Assembly (NCBI GenBank): GCA_036559125.1
Contig: DATBTT010000061.1
Location: forward strand, 1 to 64,000
Direction: 5' to 3'
Length of the DNA: 64,000 nt
Source of the DNA: JALYTZ01 sp036559125
GTDB taxonomy: Bacteria; Vulcanimicrobiota; Vulcanimicrobiia; Vulcanimicrobiales; Vulcanimicrobiaceae
In this document: positions 41,436 to 49,927 of the stretch, piece by piece
Layout of the letters: every line of letters starts with the position of its first letter
How positions within the stretch are numbered: position 1 is the stretch's first letter
Made by a program: the position numbers and the translations under genes
The notes under the pieces: model-generated
Seen by the model: only the letters and a program-made list of their open reading frames with translations
Told to the model about the DNA's origin: nothing
The model's database searches: none

Positions 41436-41990
41436 ATGAACGCCAGGTTACCCGTCGAAAATGCCGACACGGTCAGCTTGATCTGTGCGTTGCTCGTTCG
41501 CTTTCCCGAAATCGCGTCGCTGCGTTCGATGCCGGGCGAAGGCACGATTCACATCAGCTTTGCGGTTTCTCGTAAACTCGATCGCCGCGCCCAGACCGCG
41601 GTGAGTACCGCCATCGAAGAGCACGTCGCCGGGTTTCGCGCGCTCGAGGGGGCCGACGAGAGCGACGTGCTTCGCGTCGAGTGCGAGTCCGACCGTGCGA
41701 TGACGTTCGTGCACGTCACGCGCGACCTCGACAGTTTCACTAAGGACGAACTCGTTATGCTGGCGGCGCTTGTCACGGAGCAGTTCGGCGACTCCCTGGT
41801 GCGCAATCCGACTCCCGACGAACATCCTGACGAGGATCCGGCCGCACAGGAAGAAGCCGTCGAATACGCGATCGAAGCTTTGCGCGACCCGACGCAGTCC
41901 AAGAGTTTGGTCGGCTTCCGCGAAGAGAAACGCGTCCTCGTCTATTTCTTGAAAGCTCAAAAGAAAGCAAAGGCATCGGCTCGCCGGTAG
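41436..41990 (+). CDS. Conserved-looking protein of unknown function upstream of ymdB
   Basis: The 184-residue cytoplasmic protein has an alpha/beta-like N-terminal part (LLVRFPEIASLRSMPGEG, TFVHVTRDLDSFTKDELVMLAALV). An acidic linker follows (TPDEHPDEDPAAQEEAVEYA) and then a basic C-terminus (LKAQKKAKASARR). No family is recognised. It lies immediately before ymdB with a gap of a few bases at most and should belong to that operon. Confidence 0.65.
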   Translation: MNARLPVENADTVSLICALLVRFPEIASLRSMPGEGTIHISFAVSRKLDRRAQTAVSTAIEEHVAGFRALEGADESDVLRVECESDRAMTFVHVTRDLDSFTKDELVMLAALVTEQFGDSLVRNPTPDEHPDEDPAAQEEAVEYAIEALRDPTQSKSLVGFREEKRVLVYFLKAQKKAKASARR

Positions 41991-41995
41991 CAACG

Positions 41996-42781
41996 GTCAA
42001 TCTGCTCTTAATCGGGGACGTCGTGGGGTCGCCCGGTCGCGACACCCTCAAACGTTGCCTTTCGTTCGCGCGCGACCAGCATCATATCGACGCCTGCATC
42101 GCCAACGGCGAAAACGCCGCGGGCGGCTTCGGTTTGACCGCTCAGACCGCCGAAGAGATGTTTGCAACCGGGGTCGACTTCATAACCAGCGGAAACCACA
42201 TCTTCGACAAGCGCGACTTCAAGACGTATCTCGAAAGCTCCGACCGAGTCGTGCGGCCGGCGAATTATCCCCCCGGGGTCCCGGGCCGCGGCGCGGGCAC
42301 CTTTCGGATCGGCGGCGTGACCGTCGGGGTCCTCAATCTGATGGGCCGAACCTTCATGCCGCCCGTCGACGACCCGTTTCGCGTCGCCGATGCCGAGCTG
42401 GCCGAGTTGGGGCCACTCACGAAGATCATCATCGTGGATATCCACGCCGAAGCCACGAGCGAGAAAGTCGCCCTCGGAAGATATCTGGATGGCCGCATCT
42501 CGGCAATCTACGGCACGCACACGCACGTTCAAACCGCAGACGAGCAGATTTTACCCGGTGGAACGGCCTACCTGACCGACGTGGGAATGACGGGTCCGAC
42601 CGACGGCGTCATCGGCATGGAGAGCGGTCCGGTTCTCGACCGGTTCACGACGGGGTTCTCCGAGCGGTTTTCGGTGCAGAAGGACGGAACCAAACAGTTT
42701 TGCGCTGCGGTTGTGAGCATCGACGTGGAGTCTGGTCGCGCGACTGAGATCAAACGTATCTTTCAACGAGGCATAGCATGA
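41996..42781 (+). CDS. YmdB family metallophosphoesterase (2',3'-cyclic-nucleotide phosphodiesterase type)
   Basis: The protein matches TIGR00282/YmdB: LLLIGDVVGSPGRD, GENAAGG, TSGNHIFDK, DIHAEATSEK, GTHTHVQTAD and LTDVGMTGP. The first Asp and the GEN/GNH/DIH/HTH residues are metal ligands. No ATG, GTG or TTG precedes the conserved N-terminus; the first one in frame is GTG 42023, which would delete the metal-binding Asp. Translation must begin near GTC 41996 or CTG 42002, or the sequence has an error. The stop overlaps spoVS by four bases (ATGA). The usual neighbour rny is absent. Confidence 0.88.
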   Translation, partial: VNLLLIGDVVGSPGRDTLKRCLSFARDQHHIDACIANGENAAGGFGLTAQTAEEMFATGVDFITSGNHIFDKRDFKTYLESSDRVVRPANYPPGVPGRGAGTFRIGGVTVGVLNLMGRTFMPPVDDPFRVADAELAELGPLTKIIIVDIHAEATSEKVALGRYLDGRISAIYGTHTHVQTADEQILPGGTAYLTDVGMTGPTDGVIGMESGPVLDRFTTGFSERFSVQKDGTKQFCAAVVSIDVESGRATEIKRIFQRGIA

Positions 42782-43083
42782 TAGGCGATCCAGCAAAGCA
42801 TGTTACCACCAGCGTCTTGAAAGTCTCCGCGAAGAGCAATCCGAATTCCGTCGCGGGAGCGTTGGCGGCCGTCCTGCGCGAACGAGACTCGGCCGAGTTG
42901 CAAGCCGTCGGCGCGGGCGCGATCAATCAGACGATCAAAGCCATCGCGATCGCGCGCTCGTACTTGAAGAGCAGCGAAATCGACCTGGTGTGCGTCCCTT
43001 CATTTATAGACGTTGAGATAAACGGAAACGAACGGACCGGCATCTCGCTTGCCATCGAGCGCCGCCCGCACCCCGCCCCTTGA
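42778..43083 (+). CDS. spoVS: Stage V sporulation protein S
   Basis: The 101-residue Alba-fold-like protein carries the near-invariant family block LKVSAKSNPNSVAGALAAV, AVGAGAINQTIKAIAIARSYL and VPSFIDVEINGNERTGISL. It binds nucleic acid or acts as a global regulator; in Bacillus it affects septation and sporulation, but many non-sporulating diderms have it. It overlaps ymdB (ATGA) and the next gene (TTGA), so the four are tightly coupled. Confidence 0.96.
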   Translation: MIGDPAKHVTTSVLKVSAKSNPNSVAGALAAVLRERDSAELQAVGAGAINQTIKAIAIARSYLKSSEIDLVCVPSFIDVEINGNERTGISLAIERRPHPAP

Positions 43084-43883
43084 TCGTCGACTTTCACTCC
43101 CACACGCGCGAAAGCGACGGCAGTCTCGCGCCGCAAGCGCTGTGCGACTTGATGGTCGCGCGCGGCGTTTCCGTCTTCGCCGTCACCGACCACGATACGC
43201 TTGCGGCCTACGGCCAATTCGAGGCGCCCGCGAACATGCGCGTCGTCACCGGCATCGAGATCAACACGACCTACTGCGACAACGAGGTCCACATTCTCGG
43301 GTATCGCCTGCCTCTGGGGCCGTCGCCGCTGCTTGCCGTACTCGAGCGCAATCGCGCAGAACGCCGCAAGCGTATCGAGCGTACGGTCGCGCAGCTAGCG
43401 GCATCGCGCTACCCTATTACGATGCAAGAGGTGGAAGCCGAAACCGAGGGCGGCAGCGTACTCGGCCGGCCGCATGTCGGAAAGGCACTCATTCGAAAAG
43501 GCCTGGTCCGCGACATCGAGACGGCTTTTCGAACGCTCCTGCGTCGCGGTAAACCCGGCTACGTTCCAGCCAGCCACATTCTTCCCCACGAGGCGATCGC
43601 GACGATTCTTGCGGCCGGCGGCATACCCGTGCTCGCGCATCCCGGCCGCCTGCACGACTACGACATCATCGACGAGCTGGCACGGCACGGTCTTCGAGGT
43701 CTCGAAGTATTCTATCCGTCACACGAGCCCGCGCAAGTGCAATACTTTCGCGATCGGGCCGGCCAACACGGATTGGTGATGACGGGCGGTTCGGACTTCC
43801 ACGATATTCGCTACCACAAGCGGGGCGTCGGTATGGATGTCGAAAAGCGCGATATCGAACCCTTCCTGGAGCTCGTTTCGTGA
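43080..43883 (+). CDS. PHP-domain phosphoesterase (RNase AM/TrpH-like)
   Basis: The 267-residue PHP domain begins VDFHSHTRESDG, then TDHDTLAAYG, EINTTYCDNEVHILGY, GRPHVGKAL, LAHPGR and GSDFHD. Together these supply the three-metal site. The family includes 5'-3' exonucleases such as RNase AM and 3',5'-bisphosphate nucleotidases. Start TTG 43080 lies in the spoVS stop codon, and the stop overlaps the peptidase start by four bases. A role in RNA or nucleotide turnover fits its partner YmdB. Confidence 0.9.
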   Translation: MIVDFHSHTRESDGSLAPQALCDLMVARGVSVFAVTDHDTLAAYGQFEAPANMRVVTGIEINTTYCDNEVHILGYRLPLGPSPLLAVLERNRAERRKRIERTVAQLAASRYPITMQEVEAETEGGSVLGRPHVGKALIRKGLVRDIETAFRTLLRRGKPGYVPASHILPHEAIATILAAGGIPVLAHPGRLHDYDIIDELARHGLRGLEVFYPSHEPAQVQYFRDRAGQHGLVMTGGSDFHDIRYHKRGVGMDVEKRDIEPFLELVS

Positions 43884-46573
43884 CAGTGTTCGGAACACTC
43901 GTGGCGCGTTCTCTCGCGATAGCCGGTTTCGTTACCGGCTTTTTGTTATTCGGGCATCCCGCGGACGCAGCGGCAGTTGCGATCGCGCAGCCGTCGACCG
44001 TCGTGCAGGCGACGTTACCCAACGGCTTGCGCGTCGTGCTGCTTCCCAACAAACTCGCTCCGGTCGCAACGACGATCGTTAGCTACGGCGTCGGCTCCGA
44101 CGACGACTCGATGTCCGGCGTCGCGCACGCTACCGAACACATGATGTTTCGTGGAACCAAAAACGTCTCCGCGGGCATGCTCTCCGACATCGCCGCGCGC
44201 GCCGGCGCGCAGTACGATGCCTTTACTACGAACGAATACACGACGTATTACTTCAAGCTGCCCTCGACCTACGTCGGCTTGGCATTGCGCCTTGAGGCAG
44301 ATCGGATGACCGGGGCTCTCGATAGTGCAGCGGATTGGAAGCTCGAACGCGGGGCGATCGAGCAAGAGATTCGCGCCGATGAAAGCGTTCCGGGCTGGGA
44401 AATCGGCGCAAAAGTGCGACGCGCATTTTTCGGCGACACGCCGTTTGCCAACGAAGCGGCCGGCACCGTTGCGAGCTTCGAAAAGATGACCGCCGCGGAT
44501 ATCGCGGCGTTTTATAGAGCGTGGTATCATCCGAACAATGCGACCATAACCGTGGCGGGCGATATCGACCCCGATCGGACGCTCGCGCAGATCCGCGCGC
44601 TCTTCGGCGCCATTCCCGCGGTCACGCTTCCCGCGCATAAGAGCATCGACTTGCAGCCGCTGGTCGGTACGGCGATCGACGATAAAATCGATCTCCCCGT
44701 GCCTGCCGCGGCGCTCGGGTATCGCATGCCGGGAAGCGGCGCGCCGGACGAAGCCGCGGCGCAGGTGTTGCTGGAAGCGCTCAACAACGGCCGCGGACCG
44801 TTGGTCGATTTGGTCGCCGAAGGAAAGGTATTCATCGCGGTTGCCGTCGGCGTCTCGTATCCCGAAGTCGGGATCGGCGAGGTGATGGCGGTCGCGCCGC
44901 CCGGAACCGATCCGAAGATTACGCAGGCGACGCTGGCCGGCATCATCGACGACTACCGTAAAAACGGGGTTCCCGACGATCTCGTGCAGGCAGCAAAGAC
45001 GCGTCTGTTGGCCGCCGCGGACTATCGCGAGGCATCGATCTCGGGACTGGGCTTCAATTGGTCCAACGCGTTGGCAGAACATCGCGCGTCCCCCGATGCG
45101 ATCTACGACGCCATTGCCAAAGTCACCGACGCCGACGTCGATCGGGTTCTCGCAACCTATTTCGATTCGGCTCGCCAAGTCTCGTTGCTGTTGCATCCCA
45201 AGCCGATGTCGTCGGTTCCGCGAGTCGATCCGCACGCGGGGGTCGAGAACGTGAAGTTTACGCCGACCGTGCACGAGCCGCTACCCGCGTGGGCGCTCGC
45301 ATATTTCAAAGCGCCGTTGCGCCCGCCGCACGACGCCGGCCGCGTCTCGACGATGCGTCTGCGTAACGGCATTACGCTGACGGTTCTCCAGGAAAACTCT
45401 TCGCCCACCGTCGTGCTCACGGGTACCATCCGCACGAGTCCGCAGTTGTACGAGCCCAAGGGTAAGGACGGCGTCGCGACGCTGGTGGAAGGGTTGTTGC
45501 CGTACGGCACGACGACGTACGATCGAAAAGCGTATCAAACCCAGCTCGATGCGATCGCGTCGAACGAATCGCTCGGCCCCGACTTCGGCTTGACCGTGCA
45601 GTCGCAAAATTTCGATCGGGGAATCGCTCTGCTCGCCGACGGGCTACTTCATCCGGCGTTTCCCGACGCGGCCTTCAGCGTGCTCAAGGCGCAAAACGAA
45701 CAGGCGTTGACCGCGTCGGAAAAATTGCCTCAGGTCCAAGCCTCGATCGCGGAGCGTGCCGCACTCTACCCCGCCGGCGATCCGCGTAGGCGGCGCGCGA
45801 CCGCAGGCAGCGTCGCCTCGGTCGACATCAACGATCTTAAACGCTATTATGCGTTCGCGTATCGTCCGGACCTCACGACCATCGCGATCGTGGGCGACGT
45901 GACGCCGGCGCACGCGCGCGCCACCATCGAGCGGTATTTCGATGCATGGCATGCCGCCGGCAAACCGCCGAACTTCCACTTCCCGCAGCTCAAGAGCAGC
46001 AGCGAGAAGGCCGAGTCGGTTACGGTGAAGTCTGCCGCCAACGTGCAATCGCAGGTAACGTTGACGCAAACGATCGACGTGCGTCGCGGCGATTTCGACG
46101 ATATTCCATTGCAGCTTGCGAATACGATTCTTTCGAACGAGGGCACCGGATCGCTTCTCTTTGAAGATCTGCGCAAGCGTCGCGGGTACGTGTACTCCGT
46201 AGACTCCTCGATGTCCATCGGACGTAGCGAATCGACGTTTACGATCAATTTCGCTTCCGATCCCAAAAACGTCACGCGAGCGCAGGCCGCGGCGGTGGCC
46301 GATCTGCGCCAGTTGACGCGTACTCCACTGCCGGCGGTCGACGTGCAACGCGCCAAGGCACTCCTGCTCGCGCAGCGCGTACTGCCTCTCGATAGCTACG
46401 GCGGCGTCGCCTCGGATATTCTCGACAACGCGCAATACGGATTGACAAATCGCGATGCCGACGCGTTTTGGACGCAATTGCTCGCAACTACGCCGACGCA
46501 GATTCGCGACGCGATGCGCCGGTGGATTCGCCCGGACCATTTCGTACGGGTCGTCGTCGCACCGGAGCGGTAA
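43880..46573 (+). CDS. Exported M16 family zinc peptidase (first of a tandem pair)
   Basis: The 897-residue protein has a signal peptide and two inverzincin-type halves. The active half carries HATEH (His83-x-x-Glu86-His87) and the distal ERGAIEQEIRADES glutamates. The second half, starting near residue 480, has no HxxEH and is the usual inactive partner. It is probably periplasmic. GTG 43880 overlaps the PHP stop; the next paralogue starts after three bases, so both are in one operon. Confidence 0.94.
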   Translation: MTVFGTLVARSLAIAGFVTGFLLFGHPADAAAVAIAQPSTVVQATLPNGLRVVLLPNKLAPVATTIVSYGVGSDDDSMSGVAHATEHMMFRGTKNVSAGMLSDIAARAGAQYDAFTTNEYTTYYFKLPSTYVGLALRLEADRMTGALDSAADWKLERGAIEQEIRADESVPGWEIGAKVRRAFFGDTPFANEAAGTVASFEKMTAADIAAFYRAWYHPNNATITVAGDIDPDRTLAQIRALFGAIPAVTLPAHKSIDLQPLVGTAIDDKIDLPVPAAALGYRMPGSGAPDEAAAQVLLEALNNGRGPLVDLVAEGKVFIAVAVGVSYPEVGIGEVMAVAPPGTDPKITQATLAGIIDDYRKNGVPDDLVQAAKTRLLAAADYREASISGLGFNWSNALAEHRASPDAIYDAIAKVTDADVDRVLATYFDSARQVSLLLHPKPMSSVPRVDPHAGVENVKFTPTVHEPLPAWALAYFKAPLRPPHDAGRVSTMRLRNGITLTVLQENSSPTVVLTGTIRTSPQLYEPKGKDGVATLVEGLLPYGTTTYDRKAYQTQLDAIASNESLGPDFGLTVQSQNFDRGIALLADGLLHPAFPDAAFSVLKAQNEQALTASEKLPQVQASIAERAALYPAGDPRRRRATAGSVASVDINDLKRYYAFAYRPDLTTIAIVGDVTPAHARATIERYFDAWHAAGKPPNFHFPQLKSSSEKAESVTVKSAANVQSQVTLTQTIDVRRGDFDDIPLQLANTILSNEGTGSLLFEDLRKRRGYVYSVDSSMSIGRSESTFTINFASDPKNVTRAQAAAVADLRQLTRTPLPAVDVQRAKALLLAQRVLPLDSYGGVASDILDNAQYGLTNRDADAFWTQLLATTPTQIRDAMRRWIRPDHFVRVVVAPER

Positions 46574-46576
46574 TCT

Positions 46577-49249
46577 ATGTATCGGGTGTTCGTCTGTAGT
46601 CTCGTTTTCGCAATCGCCATATTTGCGCCGGCGTGGGCCGCGGCGCCGCCACCCGTAGCGCGCGAAACGCTTTCCAACGGTTTGCGAGTGGTCGTCGTTT
46701 CCGACCGGCTCGCTCCGGTCGTGACGACCGTGATGACCTACGGCGCAGGATCGGACGACGAGACCATCCCGGGGCTAGCGCACGCCACCGAGCATATGCT
46801 CTTTCGTGGGTCTGCGACGCTCTCCGAGACGCAATTCGCCGATATAGCGACCCGCATCGGCGCGACGTACAACGCGGCGACGACCAATCGCGATACGACC
46901 TACTACTTCACGTTGCCCTCGCAGTACCTGAGCTTGGTGCTGCACGTGGAAGCCGCGCGCATGAACGGGGCCCTCATCGCGCCCGCCGATTGGGCGACCG
47001 AACGGGGCGCAATCGAGCAGGAGGTTCGCGCTCGCGAGAGTTCGCCGACGTATGCGCTCGAAACCAAGCTGCGGCGGCAACTCTTCGGCAACGTCCCCTA
47101 CGCTACCGACGCGCTGGGGACCGTCGAGAGCTTCGACAAGATGACCGCCGGCGACATCCGCGGTTTTTATGGGGCGTGGTATCACCCGAACAACGCTACG
47201 CTGGTTATAGCCGGCGACGTGAACGCCGCTGCTACGCTGCAATCCGTGCGACAACTCTTCGGGGCGTTGCCGGCGCAGGCGCTGCCCGCGCGAACTCCGC
47301 AAGCCATCGCGCCGCTTGTGCCTAAGACGTTTGCCGAAACGGCCAACGTTCCAGCTGGTTCAATTCAATACGCATACCGGCTGCCGGGAACGGATTCACC
47401 GGACTACGCGTCGTCGGTCATATTGTTGAACGCGCTCAATAACGCTCGCGGAGCCATCGGCGATCTGGTCGTGTCGGGAAAGGCGTTCGGCGCCTACGCC
47501 TCCGGCGGCGCGTATCCAGAGACGGGATATGCGTACATTACCGCCGGCGTACGCCCCGGTAGCTCGATAGCGGACGTGCAAAGCGCGCTGGATGCGACGC
47601 TTGCGACGGTAGTGCAAAACGGCATACCGGCGCAACTCGTCGATGCGGCGAAACGCCGAATAGTAAATGGAAATGCGTTCGAGTTGGCCTCGATTCAAGG
47701 GTTGGCGTTCGCGTGGGCTAATGCGCTCTCGCAGGGGCGGAGCGATCCGCAAGCGATTTATGCTGCCTTTCGTCCCGTAACGACCGATGCGGTGAACCGC
47801 GTCTTGCGCACGTACCTGGCGCCGTCTGCGCGCGTAACGCTGACCGTTGAGGCCAAAGCGGGCGCAGCCCCATCTCGACTCGACGCCGGAGCCCTTGCGG
47901 AAAACGTGCACGTCGAGCCTCCGGCGCGTCCGGAACCGCTGCCGTCGTGGGCGCAGTCCGCATTTTCCGCTCCACTCAAACCTCCAGGCCGGATTGCAGG
48001 CATCGCGCGCTATACGCTTCCCAACGGCATCCGCTTGATCGTCCATCGCGAGCGTCGTGCGCCGGTTGTCGTGCTCGAAGGCAGTATCAAGAACAATCCG
48101 ACGCTTCACGTTGCACGTGGCAAAGACGGCGTCGACGAAGTCACCGCCGCGCTGATCGGCTGGGGGACGGAGCGCCTCGATCGCAAGGCCTTCGGCGCCG
48201 CGCTCGATGCGATTCCGGCAAACGTTTCGCTCGGGACGCGCTTCACGCTCTCGGCGCGCGCCGTGGATTTCGATCGCGCGCTCGCGTTGCTGGCCGGCGG
48301 GGAGCTGCATCCCGCGTTCCCGGCGGATGGTCTCGCGCTCATAAAACGCAATGACGCGCAAGCGTGGGATGCCGCGCTGGCTCAACCGGCATGGCAGGCG
48401 CGCCTGGCGATGGAGGCGGGACTCTATCCACCGCTCGATCCCGTACGCCGCCACCCATCGGGGGCCTCGATTCGCACCCTCGACCTGAAGGACGTGCGTC
48501 ATTGGTACGGCACGGCATTCCGTCCCGATCTCACGACCATTGCGGTCGTAGGCGATCTTGCCCCGGCGTACGTTCGCGCGGAAATCGCCAAATATTTCGG
48601 CGCTTGGAAAGCGCGCGGGCCCAAGCCCGACTTTCATTATCCTACGATCCCATTGAACCGGTCATCGACCGTTAGGATTGCGTCGCCGACGACGCGCCAA
48701 TCGCAGGTGACGCTTACCGAACTTCTTCCGATCTATCAACACGACAAAGACGCGCAGGCGCTGGAACTTGCCGACACCATCTTGACGGGCGAAGGTTCGG
48801 GTTCGCTGCTCTTCGAGGATTTGCGCAAGGAGAAGGGTTACGTCTATAACGTCGATTCGACGCTCGATATCGGAAAGGTCCGTTCAACCTATCAATTTTC
48901 TTTTGCCGCCGATCCCGAAGACGTCGAAAATGCAGACGTTGCGTTGCTGGCCAATATCAAGCAGTTGCAAACGACGCCGCTGCCTGCCGACGAGCTGCAA
49001 CGCGCCAAGCAGACGCTGCTCGCGAGCAGCGTATTACCCGAAGCCAGTTACGGCGGCCTTGCCGCGATCTTACTTTCGACGGCGAGCGAAACGCGCGGCG
49101 CGGACGGCAGTTACGATAGCGCGGCCGTCGACTGGAAACGGCTCTTCGATGTGACCCCGCAATCGCTGCAGGCGGCGATGGCGCGCTGGATACGTCCGGC
49201 CGACTTCGTGCGCGTGACGATCACGCCCGCGGCGCCAGCAACGCATTGA
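46577..49249 (+). CDS. Exported M16 family zinc peptidase (second of a tandem pair)
   Basis: The 890-residue paralogue of the preceding gene has a signal peptide, HATEH at His69-Glu72-His73 and ERGAIEQEVRARES. LLFEDLRKEKGYVYNV in the second half mirrors the neighbour's DLRKRRGYVYSV. Both halves align throughout, indicating tandem duplication and divergence rather than subunit splitting. Heterodimers of the two are possible. The 3' end overlaps the convergent cyclodeaminase gene by 29 bases. Confidence 0.94.
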   Translation: MYRVFVCSLVFAIAIFAPAWAAAPPPVARETLSNGLRVVVVSDRLAPVVTTVMTYGAGSDDETIPGLAHATEHMLFRGSATLSETQFADIATRIGATYNAATTNRDTTYYFTLPSQYLSLVLHVEAARMNGALIAPADWATERGAIEQEVRARESSPTYALETKLRRQLFGNVPYATDALGTVESFDKMTAGDIRGFYGAWYHPNNATLVIAGDVNAAATLQSVRQLFGALPAQALPARTPQAIAPLVPKTFAETANVPAGSIQYAYRLPGTDSPDYASSVILLNALNNARGAIGDLVVSGKAFGAYASGGAYPETGYAYITAGVRPGSSIADVQSALDATLATVVQNGIPAQLVDAAKRRIVNGNAFELASIQGLAFAWANALSQGRSDPQAIYAAFRPVTTDAVNRVLRTYLAPSARVTLTVEAKAGAAPSRLDAGALAENVHVEPPARPEPLPSWAQSAFSAPLKPPGRIAGIARYTLPNGIRLIVHRERRAPVVVLEGSIKNNPTLHVARGKDGVDEVTAALIGWGTERLDRKAFGAALDAIPANVSLGTRFTLSARAVDFDRALALLAGGELHPAFPADGLALIKRNDAQAWDAALAQPAWQARLAMEAGLYPPLDPVRRHPSGASIRTLDLKDVRHWYGTAFRPDLTTIAVVGDLAPAYVRAEIAKYFGAWKARGPKPDFHYPTIPLNRSSTVRIASPTTRQSQVTLTELLPIYQHDKDAQALELADTILTGEGSGSLLFEDLRKEKGYVYNVDSTLDIGKVRSTYQFSFAADPEDVENADVALLANIKQLQTTPLPADELQRAKQTLLASSVLPEASYGGLAAILLSTASETRGADGSYDSAAVDWKRLFDVTPQSLQAAMARWIRPADFVRVTITPAAPATH

Positions 49250-49847
49250 CGGACGAACGAACGCTTGCGAGCAGCGCGCGACCCTCGCGCTCGTAGCGCG
49301 CGATCGTTTCTGCCTGGAGGGCGATGAGCGCGGCATCCTTCATGAAGCGATGATTGATGCGCACGTTGTACGCGCACGATGCGAGACCGGCATATCCGAA
49401 TTCGGCGGCGCATCCGACGTCGCTCACGAGATTGGCGTTGCGAATCGCGAGCGATTCTTCGGCGAGCCGCAGTACCGCCAGGGCTTGCTTTGCCGCACCG
49501 AGCGGCTCGGCGGCCGCGCCATGCAACGCGCGCTCGACAGCACGCGCGCGCGATGCTTTCTCGTCGGGCGTGCCGCGCGGCATCGCGGTGGCGGCGACGA
49601 CTCTATCGAACGCTTCTTCGTCGCGAACCCGGCGCGCGAGTAAATCCGCGCGCAAAGCGTCGCCCGCGGAGATAAGCGAGCGAGCCAGATCGTGCTGCTC
49701 TTCATATTTCGGATTTGCCGAGCAGATGCGCGCCACCATGGAGACGAGCGATGCGCCGGAGGCTGCGACCAATATCGCAGCGCTCCCACCTCCCGGAGTC
49801 GGCCATTCCGATGCCAAGGCAGCCAAATATGCGTCGATGCTTTCCAC
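49221..49847 (-). CDS. Formimidoyltetrahydrofolate cyclodeaminase / methenyl-THF cyclohydrolase family protein
   Basis: The 208-residue helical protein shows the family start PTPGGGSAAILVAASGASLVSMVARI and the middle segment LAEESLAIRNANLVSDVGCAAEFGYAGL, both typical of the FTCD C-terminal domain. It would act on one-carbon folates in the cytoplasm. The start codon is GTG 49847. It stands alone, convergent with the M16 peptidase gene, divergent from ahcY, with which it may share one-carbon metabolism. Confidence 0.9.
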   Translation of the reverse strand: MESIDAYLAALASEWPTPGGGSAAILVAASGASLVSMVARICSANPKYEEQHDLARSLISAGDALRADLLARRVRDEEAFDRVVAATAMPRGTPDEKASRARAVERALHGAAAEPLGAAKQALAVLRLAEESLAIRNANLVSDVGCAAEFGYAGLASCAYNVRINHRFMKDAALIALQAETIARYEREGRALLASVRSSVNALLAPRA

Positions 49848-49860
49848 GCGTCAGACATTA

Positions 49861-49914
49861 GGTGGCGGGGGCTGCAAGTCTTGTAGCCGAATAGAAGGCG
49901 GTTCCACCGCTTTT
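49861..49914 (+). promoter_or_regulatory. Structured leader before ahcY, possible attenuator
   Basis: GCTGCAA (49871-49877) pairs with TTGTAGC (49881-49887). GCGGT (49898-49902) pairs with ACCGC (49906-49910), followed by TTTT, as in a weak terminator. GGTGG (49861-49865) can alternatively pair with CCACC (49904-49908), disrupting it. The position just before an AdoMet-cycle operon makes an SAH/SAM-responsive element conceivable, but I recognise no known riboswitch. Confidence 0.35.
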
Positions 49915-49927
49915 CCGTGAGGATCGA

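Noticed and set aside
44015..45274. Long minus-strand open frame inside the first M16 peptidase gene
   Set aside because: Antisense shadow with Arg/Gly-rich composition; the plus strand carries the full peptidase motifs.
49861..49914. Definite SAH riboswitch upstream of ahcY
   Set aside because: The position is right but the known core sequence is not recognisable; reported only as a candidate structured leader.
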